Below are positions 17,406 through 26,632 of a stretch of 64,000 nucleotides of DNA, piece by piece. Each line of letters begins with the position of its first letter. The stretch's first letter is position 1. The stretch comes from Bordetella parapertussis (GTDB lineage: Bacteria > Pseudomonadota > Gammaproteobacteria > Burkholderiales > SG8-41), in NCBI GenBank assembly GCA_945906815.1, contig CAMDRT010000001.1, forward strand, positions 62,001 through 126,000. The letters are read 5' to 3'. A model generated the notes under the pieces. That model had not been told where the DNA came from. It saw only the letters and a program-made list of their open reading frames with translations, and did not search any database. Made by a program: the position numbers and the translations under genes.

Positions 17406-18602
17406 TTACCACATTTGTGTGAGCAGTTCCGACAGTTCGGATGGGTGTTTCACTTTGCGCGCATTCTGATGCAGGTAGAAATCCCCCATCGCATGGTGCG
17501 CGATGCGCTCGATGTCCTGCTGTGGAATGCCGGCTTCGCGCAGACGCACGGGCATGCCTAGGCGCCGGTAGAAATCCTCGATGAAATCCGGCGCGCGCGC
17601 GGCCGCCTCGTTCTGCGGCAGCCCATTGCCGACGCCCAGCGCCTGCGCCAGGCGCGCGAGCCCGGCCGAGGTCTGCTCAAGATTAAAACGCAATCCCCAC
17701 GCCGTGGTCAGCGCGCTGGAATCGCCGTGGCTCAAGTGGGTGTACAGCGTGTCGATGACATGACCTAATGACGAAATAATGCCGAACGCGCGCCCGCGCA
17801 TGCTGTCGAGCGCCCGGTTACTCAGAAACGACGCGGCGACCAGATTGATGCGCGCTGTCGTGTTGTTCGGGTCGGTGCGGATCAGCGGCAGGCTCTCCAG
17901 GGATAGGCGCAGGGCGTGTAGCAAATCGGCAAGGGAAAGGGGATTGATCCGCGGCGAAGCGGCGCCAGCAACTATGCCGCTTAACGCCGATGCGGCGGTG
18001 CTCAAGTACAGATCAGCCGGGGCCGTCAGCAGGGCATCATCATCCCAGATCATCGCGGCAGGGCGTGTCTTGGGGTCGAACAGCTCCAGACGGTGATGGC
18101 TCTCGGTATCCTTGACCGCGGTGCCTGCCCGCGTCATCGCCGTGCTCGGCGTGGTCAGCACCAGGATATTCGGAATTTTCGGCGCCATGAGCTTGGGGCT
18201 TACGGGCGCCTGGCCGGGCGGATATTGCGTACAAATTTCGTGGATATCGCCCTTTTCGGCGAGCAGGATAATGATCGCGCGGGCAGTCACCATCGCACTG
18301 CCGCCACCGACGGCCACGATGAGATCGGCCCCGGCCTCGCGCGCAGCAGTCACACCATTACGCACCGACGGCAGCGGTGATGATGTTTCTACGCCATCGA
18401 ATATACCCGCGTAATAGTCACCGAGATGGGCCTGGACGCGGTTAACCAGATCGGTCTTGTGTGCAACCGATTTGCCGCACACCACGAAAGCGCGCTTTGC
18501 TTTGGTACGACGCACTTCGCCCTGCAGTTCGTTTAGGGCGTCCTTGCCGGCGTGAATGCTTAATGGGAACGAGCGGTGTTTAAAGGGGGTGGCAGTTTCC
18601 AT
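17406..18602 (-). CDS. Iron-containing alcohol dehydrogenase fold protein, metal site degenerate
   Basis: 398 residues, related to group III alcohol dehydrogenases and maleylacetate reductases. NAD-binding AVGGGSAM and TTPSTAMTRAGTA are present. In metal-dependent members the ligands are in a D-A-L-x-H motif and two later His. Here the first region reads STAASALSGIVAGAAS (Asp to Ser, His to Gly), and the second reads SSLGHVIDTLYTHLSHG, keeping the later His residues only. This argues for a metal-independent or altered enzyme. The start at 18602 is used because GAGGAA lies just upstream and a longer frame would begin without homology. It is convergent with the Bug gene on its left. Confidence 0.82.
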   Translation of the reverse strand: METATPFKHRSFPLSIHAGKDALNELQGEVRRTKAKRAFVVCGKSVAHKTDLVNRVQAHLGDYYAGIFDGVETSSPLPSVRNGVTAAREAGADLIVAVGGGSAMVTARAIIILLAEKGDIHEICTQYPPGQAPVSPKLMAPKIPNILVLTTPSTAMTRAGTAVKDTESHHRLELFDPKTRPAAMIWDDDALLTAPADLYLSTAASALSGIVAGAASPRINPLSLADLLHALRLSLESLPLIRTDPNNTTARINLVAASFLSNRALDSMRGRAFGIISSLGHVIDTLYTHLSHGDSSALTTAWGLRFNLEQTSAGLARLAQALGVGNGLPQNEAAARAPDFIEDFYRRLGMPVRLREAGIPQQDIERIAHHAMGDFYLHQNARKVKHPSELSELLTQMW

Positions 18603-18810
18603 AGTGTGTTCCTCGCACGGTTTCGTAAATTCAGTTTGCGCATAATACGTGGGCCCGCTGCGCGAGCAAAGCGCGGCGCGTGCCCGCACCTTGCGGCGAC
18701 GCTTGCTTCGGCGCTAGGGAGGGCCGGGGCTTTGCTTGCAAGGCGGTAGATAATTCCTATCCCCTGGTGCAGGTGGCGGGCATTCGAGTCGATTAGGGGT
18801 GGTGTGAAAA

Positions 18811-19782
18811 TTAGTCCACCCGCGCGCCCGAAGCCTCAACAATCTTGCCCCACTTCGCCAGGTCATCGCGTATGCGTTTTGCAAATTCTTCCGGCGTGCT
18901 GCTCATGGCTTCAGCGCCTTGTGCCGCGAGGCGCTCCTTCACGTCCGGTATTTCCGCCATCCTGCGCAGTTCCTGACTCAGACGACTGATGAGCGGTTTG
19001 GGCGTGGCAGCGGGGGCGAGCAGGCCGTACCACACGGTGATGTCAAAACCGGGTATGCCCGATTCGGCCACAGTCGGCAATTCTGGCACCAGCACCGAGC
19101 GCTGCAACGAGGTCACCGCTAGCGCGCGCAGACGGTTGGCTTTTACCATCGGCATTACCGAGGGCATGTTGGTGATAAACATCGCCACTTGTCCGCTCAC
19201 CACATCTGTTATCGCTGGCCCCGTGCCTTTGTAAGGCACGTGCTGCATATCGATACCCGCCGCCTGCTTTAAGAGTTCGCCACCGAGATGTGCCGAAGAA
19301 CCGCTGCCCGGAGAAGCAAAATGCAGCTGGCCCGGCTTGGCCTTGGCGAGCGTGATCAACTCCTTGACGGACTTCGCGGCGATAGAGTTGCCTACCACCA
19401 GCATGCTGGGCGTCGACGCCAGCAGGCTCAAGGGCGCCAGGTCTTTTACGGTGTCGAACGGCAATTTTTTGTGCAGGCTTGCATTGATGCAAAGAGTGCT
19501 CACCGTGCCGATCAGCAGGGTGTGGCCGTCGGCATTGGCCCTGACGGCCATTTCGGTGCCGATAATGCCGCCGGCGCCGCCGCGATTATCGACCACCACT
19601 TGCATGCGAAACACATCGGTGAACCGTTGCGCCACCATGCGCCCCATGATGTCGGTACCGCCGCCGGGCGGAAACGGCACGATAACGCGCAACGGGCGCA
19701 GCGGAAAGTTGTCGGCGGCGAGTGCGTTCGCGGCGGCGAGTAGCGCAGCGGTGGCAAGCCGCATGAGAGGCGTACGAGTCAT
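18811..19782 (-). CDS. Bug-family tripartite tricarboxylate transport binding protein
   Basis: 323 residues. Signal peptide to NALAADNFP, then PLRPLRVIVPFPPGGGTDIMGRMVA. VVVDNRGGAGGIIGTEM, MQHVPYKGTGPAITDVVSGQVAM and the Ala-rich C-terminal helix complete the family pattern. Expected in the periplasm. No membrane subunits are adjacent. It is transcribed away from the CoA transferase gene across a long intergenic region. Ligand unknown. Confidence 0.93.
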   Translation of the reverse strand: MTRTPLMRLATAALLAAANALAADNFPLRPLRVIVPFPPGGGTDIMGRMVAQRFTDVFRMQVVVDNRGGAGGIIGTEMAVRANADGHTLLIGTVSTLCINASLHKKLPFDTVKDLAPLSLLASTPSMLVVGNSIAAKSVKELITLAKAKPGQLHFASPGSGSSAHLGGELLKQAAGIDMQHVPYKGTGPAITDVVSGQVAMFITNMPSVMPMVKANRLRALAVTSLQRSVLVPELPTVAESGIPGFDITVWYGLLAPAATPKPLISRLSQELRRMAEIPDVKERLAAQGAEAMSSTPEEFAKRIRDDLAKWGKIVEASGARVD

Positions 19783-20179
19783 GCGCGGTGTGCTCCCAGT
19801 TCAGCGACTGCACGGATGGCCATTTCACATAAATCGGATTCGATACGCATGATTCAGAATTTTGTTGGGAGATACAGTGCGTAGGAGGGTGCACAGCCGA
19901 TCAACTATAGGCGGTCAGGATAGTGGGCTGGAGGTGCCAGCGCAAGACCCTGCCGCGAACACAAAAACGCGGTATGGCCATTGCATGATCCTCTTGTGGA
20001 CGATCGGAAGAATGCCGTACTTCTGAATCACGCAGTGCACCCCTAACCCGGGTTTACCTTGACACGATGTATTGCTGCGGGCTGACCTGACGTTGCATCC
20101 TATGCACACAAGTCGTACATTCGTCGAGACGAGGTGAGCGGGTCACTCCGCGCTATAAATTTGCCGAAGGAGAAGGGTT
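19783..20179. other. Intergenic region between divergent Bug and CoA-transferase genes
   Basis: About 400 bases without a supportable gene except the leader ORF that follows it. TTGACA occurs on the plus strand near 20058, but no matching -10 is seen at normal spacing. A CGCTATAAATT stretch lies near 20151. No RNA gene or repeat was recognised. Confidence 0.4.
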
Positions 20180-20239
20180 ATGAAGCACAGAGGTGTAGGT
20201 GTCAGTCGTATGCAGCGCTATGTCGAGGTCCAGCGATGA
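20180..20239 (+). CDS. Possible 19-residue leader peptide coupled to the CoA transferase
   Basis: Short ORF (MKHRGVGVSRMQRYVEVQR) behind an excellent Shine-Dalgarno sequence, GAAGGAG at 20166-20172, seven bases before its ATG. Its TGA overlaps the ATG of the CoA transferase gene (ATGA at 20236-20239), the usual arrangement for translational coupling. The best ribosome binding site in this region thus belongs to the small ORF and not to the large gene. No homology is recognised, and it may serve only to deliver ribosomes. Confidence 0.5.
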   Translation: MKHRGVGVSRMQRYVEVQR

Positions 20240-21459
20240 GCCGGCTGCCGCTTGAAGGTATGCGCGTGGTCGAATTTGGGCAGATCATCTCGGGGCCGAC
20301 GGCGGGTTTGATTTTTGGCGACATGGGGGCCGACGTCGTCAAAGTGGAGCCGATAGATGCGGGGACGCCGAGTCGGCCGAACAACCTGCGCAATGGTTCC
20401 TTCTTTTACTTCAATCGCAACAAGCGCGGTATCGCAGTGAACATCGCCACGCCCGAGGGACGCGAGGTGGCGCTGCGGCTGATCAAGCGTGCGGACATAC
20501 TGATCGAGAACATGGCGCCAGGCACGATGGATCGATTGGGGCTGGGCTATGCCGACATGCGTGTACACAATCCGCGCCTCGTCTACTGCAGCATCAAGGG
20601 CTATCTGACCGGTCCCTACCAGTCGCGCACGTTGATGGATGAGCCGGGGCAAATGGCGTCGGGCCTAGCGTACATGACGGGTCTTCCCGGCCAGCCACTG
20701 CGCGCCGGCGCGTCGGTGGTGGATATCGGTGCGGCTACCTACGCAGTCATTGGCGTGATGGCGGCGTTGCTGGAACGGCAAACCACAGGAAAAGGGCAGC
20801 ACATCACGGGCGGGCTGTTCGAAACCGCATTGTTTTTTGTGGGGCAGCACATGTCCAACACGCAACTCTCTGGTGAGGAGCCTGTGCCGATGTCAGCCGC
20901 GCGAACCGCCAAGGGCGGACGCACCGCGATCTATGATCTGTTCCAGTGCAAAGGCGGTAAGCAGGTTTTCATCGGCATCATGAGTGACCCGCAGTGGGTA
21001 CGCGCGTGTGCCGTGCTCGGCATGGAAGACCTGGTCAACGATCCTGCGTTGAAGTACAACGCTGGCCGCGGCGCACAGCGTGACATGCTGATGGCGCGCA
21101 TCAGCAAAGCTGTCGCCGATCGCGAGAGCAAGGACGTGGTGGATGCGTTGGTGGGCGCCGGTGTGACCGTAGCCCCTGTCAATACGCCACTCAGTGTGAT
21201 GGAAGACGAGCATGTGTGCGCCGAGGGACGCACGCTGCCGGCGCAGATCGGAGACAAGAGCGGACGTCTGCCGCCGCTACCCTATGAAAGCAGCGAGTAC
21301 AAATTCGCGGTGCGCCACCACGCACCCGCGGCGCCGGGCAAGCACACCAGCGAAATATTGCAAGAGTTGGGGTACACCGCGGACGAGGTGGCGGCCCTGG
21401 CACAACAAGCGCTCATACGCGGTCCGGACCTTCCAAGCAAAGATGTCCGCGATGCGTAA
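20236..21459 (+). CDS. CaiB/BaiF family CoA transferase
   Basis: 407 residues, type III CoA transferase. MRVVEFGQIISGPTAG at the N-terminus and DMGADVVKVEP are family hallmarks. Asp135 in LMDEPGQMASG is at the position of the catalytic aspartate that forms the acyl-enzyme intermediate. It moves CoA between carboxylic acids, activating a substrate for degradation. The ATG at 20236 is preferred over an upstream in-frame start because the family begins at this point, and GAGG lies at 20224-20227. It may be translationally coupled to the 19-residue leader. Neighbouring Bug proteins and hot-dog dehydratases fit an acyl-CoA degradation setting, but the acid is unknown. Confidence 0.92.
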   Translation: MSRLPLEGMRVVEFGQIISGPTAGLIFGDMGADVVKVEPIDAGTPSRPNNLRNGSFFYFNRNKRGIAVNIATPEGREVALRLIKRADILIENMAPGTMDRLGLGYADMRVHNPRLVYCSIKGYLTGPYQSRTLMDEPGQMASGLAYMTGLPGQPLRAGASVVDIGAATYAVIGVMAALLERQTTGKGQHITGGLFETALFFVGQHMSNTQLSGEEPVPMSAARTAKGGRTAIYDLFQCKGGKQVFIGIMSDPQWVRACAVLGMEDLVNDPALKYNAGRGAQRDMLMARISKAVADRESKDVVDALVGAGVTVAPVNTPLSVMEDEHVCAEGRTLPAQIGDKSGRLPPLPYESSEYKFAVRHHAPAAPGKHTSEILQELGYTADEVAALAQQALIRGPDLPSKDVRDA

Positions 21460-21513
21460 TGACCTTTCAGAGGTGCCCTTCGGGCTTATAGGGTCGGCAC
21501 GAAAGGAACCCGC

Positions 21514-21768
21514 ATGAAAGGGAAGGTTGCGTTTGCGAACTTGCAACATCGCCGCTATGCCGTGCTGACCGACGACGGCGACTACACTCTCTTTGCGTTG
21601 CTGCAGGTCGCAGAGGTGGCAGTCGGCGATTTCGTGACGGGTAATCTGACTGCTGTGGGCGACGTAGATTTCAGCATCGGCGGCAGCAGCGGCGTGAACG
21701 TGTTGGTGGAGAAATGTCGCTGTCAGCTCACTGTGGCGCAACGCTGGGTCGAGGGCGATTCAATCTAG
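21514..21768 (+). CDS. Hypothetical 84-residue protein
   Basis: Family not recognised. Starts MKGKVAFANLQHRRYAVLTD behind AAAGGA at normal spacing. It appears all-beta (alternating hydrophobics, EVAVGDFVTGNL, Gly/Ser-rich turn, then VEKCRCQL), which resembles small OB-fold or cold-shock-like proteins. There is no signal peptide or membrane segment. It lies 54 bases after the CoA transferase on the same strand and could be co-transcribed. Confidence 0.65.
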   Translation: MKGKVAFANLQHRRYAVLTDDGDYTLFALLQVAEVAVGDFVTGNLTAVGDVDFSIGGSSGVNVLVEKCRCQLTVAQRWVEGDSI

Positions 21769-21814
21769 GTTGAATCGTCGTGTGACACAGCCACTGCGGG
21801 AAACCTGCCACAGC

Positions 21815-22795
21815 TCACTGTTCGAGTTTAATATTTGCGTTCTTGATGATGCCTGTGAATTTAGCGAGATCCGCCTTGATCAGCGCCGCAAACTGGTCCG
21901 GCGTGGAAATGAAAGGTTCCATGCCCTGGCTCAACAGCTTGTCTCGGATGTCGGGCAGGGTTAACACCTTGGCAATTTCGGCTGCCCATTTGCCGGTGAT
22001 GGCTCGTGGTGTTGCCGCCGGTGCAAGCAATCCATACCAGATGTTGACTACGTAGCCGTTCAGGCCGGATTCTCTGGCGGTCGGCAGTTCCGGCAGCACG
22101 GCAAGCCGGGTGTCGCCGGAAAGCGTGATGGCCTTGAGCCGCCCGTTTCTGATATGTGACAGGGCAACAATCGGCGGGCTGAAGTACATGTGTATCTGAC
22201 CACCGATAACGTCAGTGAGCACCTGTGCTGATCCTTTGTAGGGGATGTGCTGCGTCTTGATGCCCGCTTGGATATTGAAGAACTCACCCGCCAGATGGGT
22301 TACGGTGCCGCTGCCGCCGGAGCCGTAATTGAGTTGCCCCGGCTTGGCCTTGGCGAGTGCGATCAGTTGTTGCAGATTGTTGGCGGGTACTGAGGGATGG
22401 ATCACGAGTACTAGCTGGGTGCTGGCGATAGTGGCGACAGCGGCGAAGTCCTTGACGGCGTCATATGGGGTTGGCGCCAGGTTCGGAGCGATCACGTGCG
22501 AGGTGAGTATCAATAACAGGGTATAGCCGTCGGGTGGAGCTTTGACCATGACTTCGGAGCCGATTATGGTGTTGCCGCCGGGCCGGTTGTCGACTATGAC
22601 TTGCTGGCCCCAGCTCTCGGTCAGTTTGGGACCGACGAGCCGCGCCAAAATGTCGGTGGTGCCGCCTGGCGGGTAGGGGGTGATGATGCGGATCGGCTTG
22701 GTGGGATAAACCTGCTGGGCGGCGGCCGCTGCGGCAAGGCCCAACAGCACGCCTGCGGCGACGCGACGCGCCAGTGCGGTGCCATTTTTTTTCAT
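21815..22795 (-). CDS. Bug-family tripartite tricarboxylate transport binding protein
   Basis: 326 residues. Signal peptide (RVAAGVLLGLAAAAAAQQVYP) followed by PTKPIRIITPYPPGGTTDILARLVG. VIVDNRPGGNTIIGSEVM and TQHIPYKGSAQVLTDVIGGQIHM are standard. It is closely similar to the two Bug proteins encoded divergently on its right (all share the DNRPGGNTIIG block), so these three form a local paralogue group. No membrane subunits are adjacent. Confidence 0.93.
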   Translation of the reverse strand: MKKNGTALARRVAAGVLLGLAAAAAAQQVYPTKPIRIITPYPPGGTTDILARLVGPKLTESWGQQVIVDNRPGGNTIIGSEVMVKAPPDGYTLLLILTSHVIAPNLAPTPYDAVKDFAAVATIASTQLVLVIHPSVPANNLQQLIALAKAKPGQLNYGSGGSGTVTHLAGEFFNIQAGIKTQHIPYKGSAQVLTDVIGGQIHMYFSPPIVALSHIRNGRLKAITLSGDTRLAVLPELPTARESGLNGYVVNIWYGLLAPAATPRAITGKWAAEIAKVLTLPDIRDKLLSQGMEPFISTPDQFAALIKADLAKFTGIIKNANIKLEQ

Positions 22796-22935
22796 GCGTT
22801 CGCCCTTGATAAGTATCCTGGGAGTATTCCGATATCGATTGCCGCAGTCAACCCGAGATCGCGTAAAGAAAACTGTAAAGTGACCGAGGCTGCGAGCGCT
22901 TGCATAATCGCCGCATCATGCCACCGATTACACCG

Positions 22936-22950
22936 GCGCTTGGCAAGCGC
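22936..22950. promoter_or_regulatory. Perfect palindrome between divergent Bug genes
   Basis: GCGCTTG-G-CAAGCGC in the 250-base region separating two divergent Bug genes. Two bases further, CTGTGAT and ATCACAG (22952-22958 and 22975-22981) form a second inverted repeat. Candidate regulator binding sites, with no regulator gene adjacent. Confidence 0.4.
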
Positions 22951-23045
22951 GCTGTGATTCTGTAGTCTTTGCCTATCACAGTAGAAGGTTGGTGGATTTG
23001 CGCACGTGGCGCAGAAAGCTGACAGTGGCCCGCGGAGGCGCCCGG

Positions 23046-24032
23046 ATGAGTTGCTATACCAGGATAGTGCGCGTTGTGTCGTTTGGCTTACTGCTCGCTG
23101 CTACCAGCACGGTGATTGCGCAGCAGCCCAATGCCTATCCCAGCAGGCCCGTGCGCTTCATCATCCCCTACCCGCCTGGCGGCAGCACGGATCCGATGGG
23201 ACGTATGATCGCGACGAGACTGACTGAAAGATGGGGGCAAACGGTGATTGTGGACAACCGCCCGGGGGGCAACACCATCATCGGTACCGAGTTCCTCGCC
23301 AAGGCCACACCTGACGGCTATACGATCGGGTGGTTGAGCGCGTCCTTTTTCAGTACGCCGAGCCTGATGCCCAATCTTCCCTACGACACGTTCAGGGACT
23401 TTGTCGGGGTGACGACCATCGCGAAGTCGCGTAGCGTACTGGTGCTCCATCCTGCGGTACCTGCCAATAATTTGCAGGAGCTTATTGCTCTGGTCAAGGC
23501 CAAGCCGGGGGAGTTTAATTTCGCCTCATCGGGTGTAGGCACCAATACGCATTTGTCGGGCGAGCTTTTCAATCAGGTGACGGGGACGAAAATCCTGCAC
23601 ATACCCTACAAGGGATCGGGCCCCGCCAGCACTGACCTGCTCGGTGGCCGGGTGCAGATGTCCTTCCAGATCCCAATCACTGTGATCCCGTTTATCAATG
23701 CCGGCAGACTGAAAGCGATTGCGGTTAGCGGGGAGACGCGCCTGCAAGCTTTGGCTCAGGTGCCTACTTTCATCGAGGCAGGTTTGCCCAGTTTTGGCTT
23801 GAGCAGTGTGAGCGGGATCATTGCGCCCGCCAGGACACCGCGCCCGGTGATCGGCAAAATTGCAGGCGAGGTGGGCGCTATTCTGGCCATGCCCAGCACC
23901 CAGGAGTTTTTGGTCAAACAAGGCGCGGAACACTACATCTCGACGCCTGAACAGACCGCCAAGATAATCAAGGAAGAGGCTGCGCGGTACGCGAAGATAA
24001 TCAAAGATGCGGGCATTACGCATCAGCCCTGA
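23046..24032 (+). CDS. Bug-family tripartite tricarboxylate transport binding protein
   Basis: 328 residues. Signal peptide ending STVIAQQ, then PSRPVRFIIPYPPGGSTDPMGRMIA, VIVDNRPGGNTIIGTEFL and ILHIPYKGSGPASTDLLGGRVQM. The ATG at 23046 is used, with GGAGG nearby; the longer frame begins at a rare start and adds a basic stretch before the signal peptide. It is a paralogue of the neighbours at 21815-22795 and 24351-25328. Ligand unknown. Confidence 0.92.
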   Translation: MSCYTRIVRVVSFGLLLAATSTVIAQQPNAYPSRPVRFIIPYPPGGSTDPMGRMIATRLTERWGQTVIVDNRPGGNTIIGTEFLAKATPDGYTIGWLSASFFSTPSLMPNLPYDTFRDFVGVTTIAKSRSVLVLHPAVPANNLQELIALVKAKPGEFNFASSGVGTNTHLSGELFNQVTGTKILHIPYKGSGPASTDLLGGRVQMSFQIPITVIPFINAGRLKAIAVSGETRLQALAQVPTFIEAGLPSFGLSSVSGIIAPARTPRPVIGKIAGEVGAILAMPSTQEFLVKQGAEHYISTPEQTAKIIKEEAARYAKIIKDAGITHQP

Positions 24033-24350
24033 GCGACGATGCTGTATTAGAAATTAAATCTGCGCAGCGGCAGACGTTGCCAGGCCTCGCCGCGCGCGCT
24101 GGTGCTGTCTGAGAACAAAGCAGCCACGCCCGATGCATCATCCTTGACGGAAACCAAAGACTAGTCGAAGTAATAGTCTGCAGCCGGGAATGCATCTCAG
24201 AGATCCACCAATTACTAAAGCTTGCGGCATTGCTGTGGCTTCCAAGGTTGGTCGAGAAGGGCATTGCATGGTATATAGATAATCAGGCAACATTTTTCGC
24301 GACTCAGGCGTTGGATTGCGTCGGGATTCACGGATTCAATGTGAGGGGTC
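24033..24350. other. Intergenic region between two Bug genes
   Basis: About 320 bases without a credible gene, RNA or repeat. Local base composition is more AT-rich towards the downstream gene. Short frames on both strands here lack a ribosome binding site and recognisable similarity. Confidence 0.45.
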
Positions 24351-25328
24351 ATGTTCAAGTTGGGTGTCGGGATTCTGCAAATATTGGCTGCAGGCATGTT
24401 GCCGGCGCTCGCTGGCCCTGCAACTGCGCAACAGTCCTATCCAAATAAGCCGATCCGGTTCATCACCCCTTATGCACCTGGCGGCAGTACTACCGTAATG
24501 GCCCGTCTTGTCGGTCAGCATCTCACCGAACGCTGGGGCCAGAATGTGATTGTCGACAACCGTCCCGGCGGCAACACCATCATCGGCACCGAAACGTTGG
24601 CGAAATCCAGGCCCGACGGCTACACGATTTTGCTCGTCACCAGCACGCTTTCCATACTTTCCAGTCTGACCAAGACACCGTACGATCCGATCAAGGATTT
24701 CGCACCGGTTGCAACGATCGGGGTTAGCCCGCAAGTGCTGGTGCTGAATACGGCAGTGCCCGCTAACAGTGTGCAGGAGGTTATTGCGCTGGCCAAGTCC
24801 AAGCCAGGGCGACTTAATTTTGCCTCCTCGGGTGCCGGTGGACCGACCCATCTTTCCGGAGAGTTGTTCAACATCATTGCAGACGTCAAGACGCAGCATG
24901 TTCCCTATAAAGGCGCGGGGCCAGCCCTGATCGATCTGATGGGAGGGCACGTGCAGATGTTCTTTTCGGTCCCGGTGAACATAGTCGCTCACGTCAATAG
25001 CGGCAAGCTCAGAGCCATCGCAGTGACCGGGAAAAATCGCGTGCCAGCGTTGCCCCAAACGCTAACCTTTACAGAAGCTGGGCTGCCCGGCTTCGACGTA
25101 AAAACGTGGAACGGCGTGGTTGCACCCGCTGCTACTCCGCAAGCAATCGTCGACAAGTTGTCTGCGGAAATCGGCGCAATGCTGCTGTCACCCAGCGTCA
25201 AGGAAAAGCTGGATGCACTGGGGACGACCACCATGATTTCTACACCTGACCAATTCAGCGCGATGATTAAATCGGAAATGGCCCTGTACCTCAAAGTCAT
25301 CAAGTCCGCCAATATCAGGCTCGACTGA
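24351..25328 (+). CDS. Bug-family tripartite tricarboxylate transport binding protein
   Basis: 325 residues. Signal peptide to PATAQQSYP, then PNKPIRFITPYAPGGSTTVMARLVG, VIVDNRPGGNTIIGTETL and TQHVPYKGAGPALIDLMGGHVQM. Third member of the local paralogue group with the preceding plus-strand and minus-strand Bug genes. No TctAB partners are in view. It is separated from the previous Bug gene by about 320 bases and so is probably transcribed on its own. Confidence 0.93.
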   Translation: MFKLGVGILQILAAGMLPALAGPATAQQSYPNKPIRFITPYAPGGSTTVMARLVGQHLTERWGQNVIVDNRPGGNTIIGTETLAKSRPDGYTILLVTSTLSILSSLTKTPYDPIKDFAPVATIGVSPQVLVLNTAVPANSVQEVIALAKSKPGRLNFASSGAGGPTHLSGELFNIIADVKTQHVPYKGAGPALIDLMGGHVQMFFSVPVNIVAHVNSGKLRAIAVTGKNRVPALPQTLTFTEAGLPGFDVKTWNGVVAPAATPQAIVDKLSAEIGAMLLSPSVKEKLDALGTTTMISTPDQFSAMIKSEMALYLKVIKSANIRLD

Positions 25329-25392
25329 TGCGCGCGTAGCTTCGGTGCCGCTTCCCTGCGGGAATGGCACGATGAAGCGGATAGGCCGCGAC

Positions 25393-25842
25393 TTACTTGG
25401 TGGCGCGCTTGGGCTTGTGCGGGTTAGCGGGACCCATGCCCAGGCGCGGCATGTCGATCGCTGGGCAACGATCCATGATGACCTTCAATCCGGCTGCCTC
25501 GGCGCGCTTGGCGCCTGCCTCATTGATCACCCCCAACTGCAGCCACACGGACTTGGCGCCGATTGCGATCGCCTCGTCACATAGCGGCCCCGCCGCCTCT
25601 GAGGTGCGGAAAACATCTACCATGTCGACCGGCTCCTGGATATCTTTGAGCGAGGCCACCACCTTCTGCCCTAGGATCTCGGTCTCGTTCGGGTTGACCG
25701 GGATCACGTGATAGCCGCGGTCGAGCATATAGTGCATGACCGCGTGGCTGGCCCGTTCCGGGTTCGGACTTGCCCCCACCAGAGCGATAGTTTTGGTGCT
25801 GCTGAGAATTTCGCGTATCCCTTCATCCGAATTGATAGTCAT
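25393..25842 (-). CDS. CoA-binding (YccU-type) protein
   Basis: 149 residues, one CoA-binding Rossmann domain as in succinyl-CoA synthetase alpha N-terminus. [15 protein letters not shown] holds the nucleotide loop, [16 protein letters not shown] the second strand, and VWLQLGVIN plus a Cys in MDRCPAID complete the family pattern. The start at 25842 has AGGTGG upstream; the longer frame adds residues that do not fit the family. Cytoplasmic, binds CoA, no reaction known. Confidence 0.9.
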   Translation of the reverse strand: MTINSDEGIREILSSTKTIALVGASPNPERASHAVMHYMLDRGYHVIPVNPNETEILGQKVVASLKDIQEPVDMVDVFRTSEAAGPLCDEAIAIGAKSVWLQLGVINEAGAKRAEAAGLKVIMDRCPAIDMPRLGMGPANPHKPKRATK

Positions 25843-26028
25843 CGTCGTCCACCTGTGTAGTTTGTCCCGCACATCTAATGTGTCCAAGATCAATGTAGCG
25901 CAGTGCGGTGAGTCAGCGCAACTCGTTTTTTAGGCTGATGCCAGTGCGCGCATGTTTCCTGGCATAGTGAAAAAATTCTGTAACTATTTGTTATTAAAGG
26001 TAATTAACAATGCGCTTGCGCGTGTTTA

Positions 26029-26436
26029 CTACACCAGCGTCGGCTTACGTTTTTTGCCGGATTTGATTTCCTTTTCCTCGTCGAGCACGGCGGTGTACTG
26101 GCGTACCGCATTCGACACCGTGGGCCAGCCAGCGTAGTGGCCGACCTGGATCATCACTTCGCAGATTTCCTTATGGGTAATGCCGATGTGTTTGGCACTG
26201 CGGTAGTGGGAATAGTTGCCGCTGGGGCGCGCCAGCGCGATGTTGGCGGCGAGTGTCACCAGTTGCCGATCGCGCAAGCTTAATCCCGGACGCGCCCACA
26301 CGTCGCCAAACAGGTGCCCGACCGACATTTCGTAAAGGTCCGGATAGAGCGCTTTTTGATCCAGCATCAGTTCTTCACGGCCCATTTTTTTCAACAGGGC
26401 CATACCGCGTTTTTGACGTTTGTGGTAGTCGCTCAT
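26029..26436 (-). CDS. Carboxymuconolactone decarboxylase (AhpD-like) family protein
   Basis: 135 residues. The CMD core runs RPGLSLRDRQLVTLAANIALARP to EICEVMIQVGHYAGWP. The CxxC of peroxidase-active AhpD is absent, so the gamma-carboxymuconolactone decarboxylase-like type is more likely than a peroxidase. AAGGAG lies just before the ATG at 26436. The first ~30 residues (KRQKRGMALLKKMGREEL) form a charged helix typical of the group. Function uncertain. Confidence 0.88.
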   Translation of the reverse strand: MSDYHKRQKRGMALLKKMGREELMLDQKALYPDLYEMSVGHLFGDVWARPGLSLRDRQLVTLAANIALARPSGNYSHYRSAKHIGITHKEICEVMIQVGHYAGWPTVSNAVRQYTAVLDEEKEIKSGKKRKPTLV

Positions 26437-26632
26437 CGAAGCTCCTTGATTGGGTGTAAGCGTAGGTGATGGATTAATACTGTTTTTTTTGCGTAAAATG
26501 CATTGATTTCCAGAGGAAAAATAGCTACTGTGAGATGTGCAGGCGTTGCTTGAATTTGTTCTGTTAACCCACGCAGGCCGCATGCACTTGGTAATTTGGT
26601 GCTAACCATAATCTACCCGGAACGGAGCCATT

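Noticed and set aside
22952-22981. CRP-type site between the divergent Bug genes
   Set aside because: The TGTGA and TCACA half-sites are 18 bases apart, not the 6 required.
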